The notes under the pieces: generated by a model
The model's database searches: none
Told to the model about the DNA's origin: nothing
Seen by the model: only the letters and a program-made list of their open reading frames with translations
From: an uncultured Fidelibacterota bacterium
GTDB lineage: Bacteria; Fidelibacterota; Marinisomatia; Marinisomatales; UBA1611
Direction: 5' to 3'
DNA length: 51,760 bases
NCBI GenBank assembly: GCA_913043235.1
Contig: CAJWLO010000019.1
Coordinates: forward strand, 1-51,760
Shown here: positions 47,220 to 51,760 of the stretch, piece after piece
How the letters are laid out: every line of letters begins with the position of its first letter
Position numbering within the stretch: the stretch's first letter is position 1
Program-made: the position numbers and the translations under genes

Positions 47220-47345
47220 GTTATAGTAATCACTGCGTTTAAGTTCAATTTTAAGGAAGGTTTCTTGGGTCTTGTCCGTAGTACTTTTTCCATTGATCAG
47301 GTACTATTTATATTTTTATCTTATTTTAATAAAAACTGGAAATAA
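47220..47345 (+). pseudogene. Remnant of a protein C-terminus, possibly family 2 glycosyltransferase
   Basis: After an in-frame TAA this 41-codon frame reads VIVITAFKFNFKEGFLGLVR, then STFSIDQVLFIFLSYFNKNW-K and stop. It has no start codon. The pattern F..NF..GFLGL.R..FS..D..L.FL.Y.NK.WK is like the C-terminal end of membrane-associated glycosyltransferases. It lies in an otherwise gene-free AT-rich gap. This is pattern recognition only. Confidence 0.45.
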
Positions 47346-47551
47346 TAATTTTTCTGATAAAATTATTTTTTTAAATAAATTTTATATTCTTTAGTTGGAT
47401 GGTAAAATAATAGTCTATTTCTATTCTTTCTGTAAAACCTAAAAAATATTCATCAGATTAAGTCAATTATTAACAGTATTTAAGAAATTTCATTTAATTA
47501 GTAAAATTAAAAAACTTAATAATTTTCATTGAATCCTAATAACTTTAAAAC
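47346..47551. other. AT-rich gap with nothing recognised
   Basis: After the remnant, about 200 bases of very AT-rich DNA precede the next gene. I see no coding frame, RNA gene or clear promoter pair that stands out above the base composition. Confidence 0.5.
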
Positions 47552-48544
47552 ATGCATATAGGTTGTGATTTGTTTATATTAAAAACGGTTGATTTTCTCA
47601 GAAGGAGAATTCGAAAGCTAAAAGCAGTAATAATGATCTCCTCAAATAAGAACTCGCTATACTGGAAAAAAATATTAGGAAAATGGGAAAACAAAGATGA
47701 AGGATTTATCATTGATTTTGATTCTAACGCCATTGCCAGAATATCTGATTCTGAAAAAACAGAAATAAAAAGATGGTATTTGAGTTATAAAGAACAAATT
47801 ATACTGATAATTAAGGAACAAAAAATTTGTCTATCAAATAAAGAAAAATATACCGTTACATTTATTTCCAATAATGAAATGATTTTGGAAGTCAATGGAA
47901 TAAAACGCAAGTGGTTTAAGATAGATAAAAAAAAATACGAATATCGTCTTGGAGATATGGTAAAAAATAAAATTTTTCGTAATAAGGAAGTTGGAAAACA
48001 GTATCACTATGATCATTTTGTTGATTCTATCGCTACACAATACATGAAGAGAACTGATAAAGATAATCAATACGATATTCTAGATGCCATTGTAAAAGAA
48101 CGAACAATTGATGAAAAGTTTATTCCTCCTAAAGATATATTATTAATTCATCTTAGAACTGGTAATGTTATAGATGATACACCTTTCACTGTAGAAGACT
48201 TTTTATCTCGAGAGATTAAGTATAATAATGGCTATAATTATGTAAAGCCAATTAGCTATTATCAAAATAAATTATCACAAATACATAAATTAAAAATAAG
48301 CTCAATTATGTTAATTACTGGATTTTATATGGATCTAGAGTCATCAGAAAAAAGCTTGGAGTATTTGTACAGAATAGGTGAATTTTTTAATAATAATGGC
48401 TTTAAAGTTTTTCAGCGGATAGACTTCAATGCGGATGACGATTTTGTTTATATGTGTAATGCTAAATATTTTATTTCGAGCGGAGGCGGATTTTCTCTAA
48501 TAATAAAAAATATTATACAAAAAAAGGGTGGGATGTGTCTTTAG
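47552..48544 (+). CDS. Two-domain unknown protein, C-terminal half fucosyltransferase-like
   Basis: I do not recognise the whole protein. Residues about 38-125 are beta-rich (KILGKWENKDEGFIIDF, then ILIIKEQKICLSNKEKYTV) and resemble a lipocalin-like fold. The C-terminal 180 residues include DILLIHLRTGNVID and FVYMCNAKYFISSGGGFSL, then KKGGMCL at the end. An HxRxG-type loop followed by a D-F-x-x-M-x-x-AKYFI block is the layout of alpha-1,2- and O-fucosyltransferase-like enzymes. A nucleotide-sugar (perhaps GDP-fucose) role is plausible, and a GDP-sugar epimerase gene follows. Base composition is very AT-rich. The start may be at the later ATG at 47633. Confidence 0.75.
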   Translation: MHIGCDLFILKTVDFLRRRIRKLKAVIMISSNKNSLYWKKILGKWENKDEGFIIDFDSNAIARISDSEKTEIKRWYLSYKEQIILIIKEQKICLSNKEKYTVTFISNNEMILEVNGIKRKWFKIDKKKYEYRLGDMVKNKIFRNKEVGKQYHYDHFVDSIATQYMKRTDKDNQYDILDAIVKERTIDEKFIPPKDILLIHLRTGNVIDDTPFTVEDFLSREIKYNNGYNYVKPISYYQNKLSQIHKLKISSIMLITGFYMDLESSEKSLEYLYRIGEFFNNNGFKVFQRIDFNADDDFVYMCNAKYFISSGGGFSLIIKNIIQKKGGMCL

Positions 48545-48633
48545 TAAATTGCGGGCTAGGATTCTTTTTGTTCAGGAGATCATAATAAGAATATTCTCAA
48601 ATGGCATACAATAATTATAGGTTAGGTTAATTT

Positions 48634-49617
48634 TTGAATAGAAAAAAAATTCTTGTAGCTGGTGCTGGCGGTTTTATAGGCGGACATTTAGTTAATGATT
48701 TAGTAAGCAAAGGGCATAATGTTATCGCAACAGATATTAAATCGATTGATAAATGGTTTCAAATTTCCAGTGAAGCAGATAATCATGCGGATTGCGATAT
48801 GCGTCTTAAAGATAATTGTTATCAATTAAGTCGTGATGTTGATAGAATCTATAACCTGGCTTGTAATATGGGTGGAATGGGTTTTATCCAAAATAATCAC
48901 GCACTTTGTATGGAAAGCGTTCTGATCCAAACTCATATGCTCATGGCTGCAAGAGATAACGGTGTTCCTGAAATTTTATACAGTTCATCTGCTTGTGTTT
49001 ATCCAGTGGAAGCCCAATCAGAGATCAAAGATGCTCAAGCACAGGGTCTTAAGGAAAAACATGCCTACCCGGCGAATCCTGAAGACGGCTATGGCTGGGA
49101 AAAGTTGTTCAGCGAAATTATAACTCAATATTTTGACAAGGATTTTGGGATAGACCACAGAATATGCCGATTTCATAATGTGTATGGTCCTTATGGTACC
49201 TGGAAAGATGGGCGAGAGAAAGCACCAGCAGCATTATGCCGCAAGATTATTAAAGCCAAAAGAAACGGTAATCATGTAATTGAAGTTTGGGGTGATGGGG
49301 AACAGACACGCTCTTTTCTGTATATTAATGATTGTATTACCGGGATGGAGAAAATATGGTCTAGTGGGTATAAGAAGCCTTTAAACCTGGGCAGCAGTGA
49401 GATGGTGAGTGTCAATCAATTGATTGATATTATTTCTGGGATTGCAGGTATTACGGTTGCAAGAGAATACAATTTAACTAAGCCCCAAGGTGTGCGTGGT
49501 CGCAACAGTGACAATACCTTGATCAAAGAAATTACTGGATGGGAACCAAGTATTTCATTGCAGAAAGGCTTGGAAAAGACCTATGATTGGATAGAAACTG
49601 AGATTGAAAAAAAATAA
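48634..49617 (+). CDS. GDP-mannose 3,5-epimerase-like NAD-dependent epimerase
   Basis: The 327-residue protein has an extended SDR fold with the NAD site VAGAGGFIGGHL at 8-19. It shares unusual blocks with plant and bacterial GDP-mannose 3,5-epimerases: NLACNMGGMGFIQNNHA, YSSSACVYP, GYGWEKL (Tyr and Lys of the active site), RFHNVYGPYGTWKDGREKAPAA and VRGRNSDNTLIKE. That enzyme makes GDP-L-galactose or GDP-gulose. The start is TTG. Its composition is less AT-rich than the genes before it, so the boundary of the atypical region lies just upstream. Confidence 0.9.
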   Translation: MNRKKILVAGAGGFIGGHLVNDLVSKGHNVIATDIKSIDKWFQISSEADNHADCDMRLKDNCYQLSRDVDRIYNLACNMGGMGFIQNNHALCMESVLIQTHMLMAARDNGVPEILYSSSACVYPVEAQSEIKDAQAQGLKEKHAYPANPEDGYGWEKLFSEIITQYFDKDFGIDHRICRFHNVYGPYGTWKDGREKAPAALCRKIIKAKRNGNHVIEVWGDGEQTRSFLYINDCITGMEKIWSSGYKKPLNLGSSEMVSVNQLIDIISGIAGITVAREYNLTKPQGVRGRNSDNTLIKEITGWEPSISLQKGLEKTYDWIETEIEKK

Positions 49618-49631
49618 TACGCTGAATAAAT

Positions 49632-50681
49632 TTAGCGACTGGTTAGCGCAAAAGATGTTAAAAAGGCAATACCTATATTCCCAAAGGCACCTAGGTCATC
49701 TGCGGGTGTATCTGAAGTTGTTCCTGGTCCTGGTATAATATGACCATTCCCAAATAGTCGAACTCCTATGGGCGTGCCCTCAAACCAGTAATCCAATATT
49801 CCACCTATAATAAATCCGACTCCTGTATAAGGGACGTTCCAGCCAATGTGGTAACTAGGTCCGAAAATAGCCTCCAATTTCATATTTGGTGGCAAAAAAG
49901 TTAAAAGTCTTGATATCCCTATATTCATATAAGCAGCAGCCTGTATAGCCTTTATTGAATAGGATTCTTTGTATTCACTCATAAACCCCATAGTCATCAA
50001 TTGTCCGCCAAATCCACTTAAAGGTCCAAATTTAAATGGGATTGCGCCAGAAACTCCTACATTTGGAAGTGTAATCCCATCCTTAAAATCTTTTGTAATC
50101 CAGCTAAGAGATGTTGACTGGTAAAGCGGAAAACCACTAAAAATTGCAATGGAGCCAAAGGTGCTGCTTTTGACCAGAGGTACTTTAGTATTAAGAGTTT
50201 CTTTTTTCTGAGCGCTTGTTCGAGATGTTTCCAAACCACTATATGGCTGGGGTAAACTATAGACGTATTTTGGTTGATTAAATTCTGAATCTTGCTGGTA
50301 TTCTGATGGTTTGGTTTCCTTTCGATAATCACCATAACTCTTGGAATAATAATCATCTAAACCGCTCTCGAAAAAATACTGGTCGCTTTTCCAGGGATCC
50401 TTAAAACTATAATCATCTAGGATGATGAACTTTTCATCCTTATATCCCTGGACAGCGCGACTGTTTTCCACGATTACAAAACCATTTTCTAAGATCAAAG
50501 TAGCAATATATTCCGTTAAAATTTCTTCTGGCAGGGGTAAACCGGTAGGGATGATATAGACATAAAGTGGATCAACACTAACGATTTCACCTTCGAAAGC
50601 TGTACCGTCATAAAAAATGACAGATCCGTTTACTCCGAAGAGAAGTGATAAAAATAGAACCTGTATATAGATTTTCCGCAT
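49632..50681 (-). CDS. Exported outer-membrane-type protein, function unknown
   Basis: A signal peptide (MRKIYIQVLFLSLLFGVNG) is followed by a short beta domain to about residue 60 (VIFYDGTAFEGEIVSVDPLYVYIIPTG) that looks like a surface or SH3-like module. A polar, Tyr/Ser/Lys-rich linker covers 85-165. From about 170 to the end there are alternating glycine-rich strands (FGPLSGFGGQLMTMGFMSEY, GIGGILDYWF-like) that suggest a beta-barrel. I do not know a family. It is convergent with the epimerase, with only 14 bases between the stops. Confidence 0.75.
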   Translation of the reverse strand: MRKIYIQVLFLSLLFGVNGSVIFYDGTAFEGEIVSVDPLYVYIIPTGLPLPEEILTEYIATLILENGFVIVENSRAVQGYKDEKFIILDDYSFKDPWKSDQYFFESGLDDYYSKSYGDYRKETKPSEYQQDSEFNQPKYVYSLPQPYSGLETSRTSAQKKETLNTKVPLVKSSTFGSIAIFSGFPLYQSTSLSWITKDFKDGITLPNVGVSGAIPFKFGPLSGFGGQLMTMGFMSEYKESYSIKAIQAAAYMNIGISRLLTFLPPNMKLEAIFGPSYHIGWNVPYTGVGFIIGGILDYWFEGTPIGVRLFGNGHIIPGPGTTSDTPADDLGAFGNIGIAFLTSFALTSR

Positions 50682-50843
50682 CTTGGATTGTTCAGATTAC
50701 TGTACAAGTTAAGTTAAACCTGTTAAAAGTCAAAGAAATCTAAAATTTTATGTTTTGCATTGGTAAATTTGTTTGAAACAGCTGTCGATTGGGGATTATT
50801 AAAATTGGTTTAGGTCTAGAAAGATTTAAAGGAGTTGACCAGT

Positions 50844-51359
50844 TTATTTTATTTCCTTTAGAAATCGTCGCTCGATCTGCACCGAAAGAGAGTGCTGGAT
50901 AGCATCGATGCGAATCACCAATCTATCATGATTATCAAGTCGGACTACTTCTCCTACCATTCCTTTTAGTGGGCCATCAAGCACTTCTACTTGATCACCG
51001 CGAAGAAAATAGTCTGTAGCCTGGGGATTGTATCCGCCCTCAATCATTAATTTTATGCCCTCAAGATGCTCATCCTGTATAATAGCAGGCTCTTTGCCAA
51101 ATTTTATGATCTTTACCACACCAATTGTTTCCAATACAGGAAGTACTTGTTTAAAAGTTATACGGGAAAAAACGTAGGAGCGAAACATTGGGAACTCTAC
51201 CCATTTCTTACGGTCGCTCCATTTACGCCTCTTTCGCAACATGGGAAGATAAGTTTCAAACCCTTTCTTTTCTAGTTCCTGTTTAACCATTTTTTCATGT
51301 CTGGGCCTGGTATAAACAGCGATCCATTTTTTCTGATTTAATGATGATAGTTTAACCAA
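50844..51359 (-). CDS. NusG/RfaH-like transcription antitermination factor
   Basis: The 171-residue product has an NGN domain (KKWIAVYTRPRHEKMVKQELEKKGFETYLPM) at 10-105 and a C-terminal KOW domain (LRGDQVEVLDGPLKGMVGEVVRLDN) at about 120-170. True NusG is encoded with secE and ribosomal genes; this one stands by glycan genes, as do the RfaH, LoaP and UpxY specialised paralogues that promote elongation through long surface-polysaccharide operons. The start is TTG. A strong inverted repeat lies 16-42 bases upstream. Its direct downstream gene is the beta-barrel protein, so its target operon may be elsewhere. Confidence 0.9.
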   Translation of the reverse strand: MVKLSSLNQKKWIAVYTRPRHEKMVKQELEKKGFETYLPMLRKRRKWSDRKKWVEFPMFRSYVFSRITFKQVLPVLETIGVVKIIKFGKEPAIIQDEHLEGIKLMIEGGYNPQATDYFLRGDQVEVLDGPLKGMVGEVVRLDNHDRLVIRIDAIQHSLSVQIERRFLKEIK

Positions 51360-51374
51360 AGTTTTTCATCTCTC

Positions 51375-51401
51375 TATAAAATACACACCCTGTATTTTAT
51401 A
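51375..51401. promoter_or_regulatory. Perfect 11-base inverted repeat before the NusG-like gene
   Basis: TATAAAATACA and TGTATTTTATA are separated by CACCC. It lies in the divergent promoter region between the NusG-like gene and the winged-helix gene, close to the former's start. It could be an operator for the neighbouring regulator or a 5' leader hairpin. Confidence 0.7.
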
Positions 51402-51499
51402 ACAGACAGTTTTACCTGCATATTAAAAGATATAGATTGATAATAAATACCATAAAGGTTTATAATTTAGTTAGATAAAGTTGATAATATTTTTAAATC

Positions 51500-51760
51500 A
51501 TGAAAAACATTAAATCAGCACATCAGATTCAGAATTTTATCCTGGACAATCTTTCAAGACACCAGCGAGATATTATTAAAGCTGCCATCAGCAAATTCGG
51601 TGTTTCCCGTCAGGCTGTATTGAAGCATATGAATACCTTGATCAAGGAAAAGCGGGTCGTGGCATATGGTAAAACTAAGGACCGTTATTATGAACTTGAA
51701 CCACTTTTGAACTACTCAAAATTAGTGGATATTACCCAAGGATTCAAAACAGACCGTTTT
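51500..51760 (+). CDS. Winged helix-turn-helix regulator, cut by the window end
   Basis: Only the first 87 residues are present and the frame is open at the right edge. Residues 10-60 form a helix-turn-helix (RHQRDIIKAAISKFGVSRQAVLKHMNTLIKEK), followed by a wing (RVVAYGKTKDRYYEL). This arrangement occurs in proteins whose C-terminal part is a DUF4325/STAS-like or ATPase domain, but that part is not visible. It is divergent from the NusG-like gene and shares the region with the inverted repeat. Confidence 0.8.
   Translation, partial: MKNIKSAHQIQNFILDNLSRHQRDIIKAAISKFGVSRQAVLKHMNTLIKEKRVVAYGKTKDRYYELEPLLNYSKLVDITQGFKTDRF

Noticed and set aside
43844-51760. Second attachment site (copy of the tRNA-Sec 3' end) or integrase
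   Set aside because: No copy of the tRNA 3' sequence and no integrase or transposase was seen by eye, so a bounded integrated element is not claimed.
1-51760. CRISPR arrays, tandem repeats or rRNA genes
   Set aside because: No regularly spaced direct repeats or rRNA-like sequence were noticed on either strand.

Overview
The window is chromosomal DNA from an AT-rich, Gram-negative bacterium. It carries DAP-type peptidoglycan genes, a PorU-type C25 peptidase with a C-terminal sorting domain, two SPOR proteins, a mitochondrial-type aconitase and lipoproteins. Together these point to the Fibrobacteres-Chlorobi-Bacteroidetes superphylum, most likely a Marinimicrobia (SAR406)-like marine bacterium. 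That placement is inferred from gene content and was not checked by a search. UGA is an ordinary stop codon here: many genes overlap through ATGA.

Layout. (1) 69-7802, minus strand: pruA, a doubtful short reading frame, sucC-sucD-ndk, a SPOR lipoprotein and a membrane protein with an acidic tail, with dusB upstream of pruA. (2) 7920-10920, plus strand: an amidohydrolase lipoprotein, a family 2 glycosyltransferase and rpmB, closed by a strong terminator. (3) 11001-27790, minus strand: a nearly complete division and cell wall (dcw) cluster, mraZ-rsmH-ftsL-ftsI-murE-murF-mraY-murD-ftsW-murG-murC-murB-ftsQ-ftsA-ftsZ. Almost every junction overlaps by 1-20 nt. It starts from a TTGACA-N17-TAAGAT promoter followed by two MraZ boxes. 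(4) 27923-33630, minus strand: porU, maf, arfB and rodZ. arfB has no ATG, GTG or TTG start and seems to begin at an AUA codon overlapping the maf stop. (5) 33688-43705, plus strand: aconitase, serA, a coiled-coil protein, an M23 peptidase with its own promoter, UDP-glucuronate decarboxylase, miaB, then a LapA-like/TPR/SPOR trio. (6) 43748-43843: a tRNA with anticodon TCA and a long variable arm, read as tRNA-Sec. (7) 43844-about 48630: a very AT-rich stretch with a methyltransferase, a B12-binding radical SAM protein and a possible fucosyltransferase-like protein. It also holds at least two gene remnants and one probable C-terminal frameshift. (8) 48634-51760: a GDP-mannose 3,5-epimerase-like enzyme, an outer-membrane-type protein, a NusG/RfaH-like factor and the start of a winged-helix regulator.

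How it fits together. Regions 3 and 4 build and divide the cell envelope. Region 5 links envelope upkeep (M23, LapA/LapB-like, SPOR) with central metabolism and tRNA modification. Regions 7 and 8 look like a surface-glycan or secondary-modification locus that has been rearranged next to the tRNA-Sec gene. The most novel-looking items are the AUA-start arfB, the broken genes next to tRNA-Sec and the two-domain unknown protein at 47552-48544. No CRISPR array, transposase, integrase or rRNA was seen.
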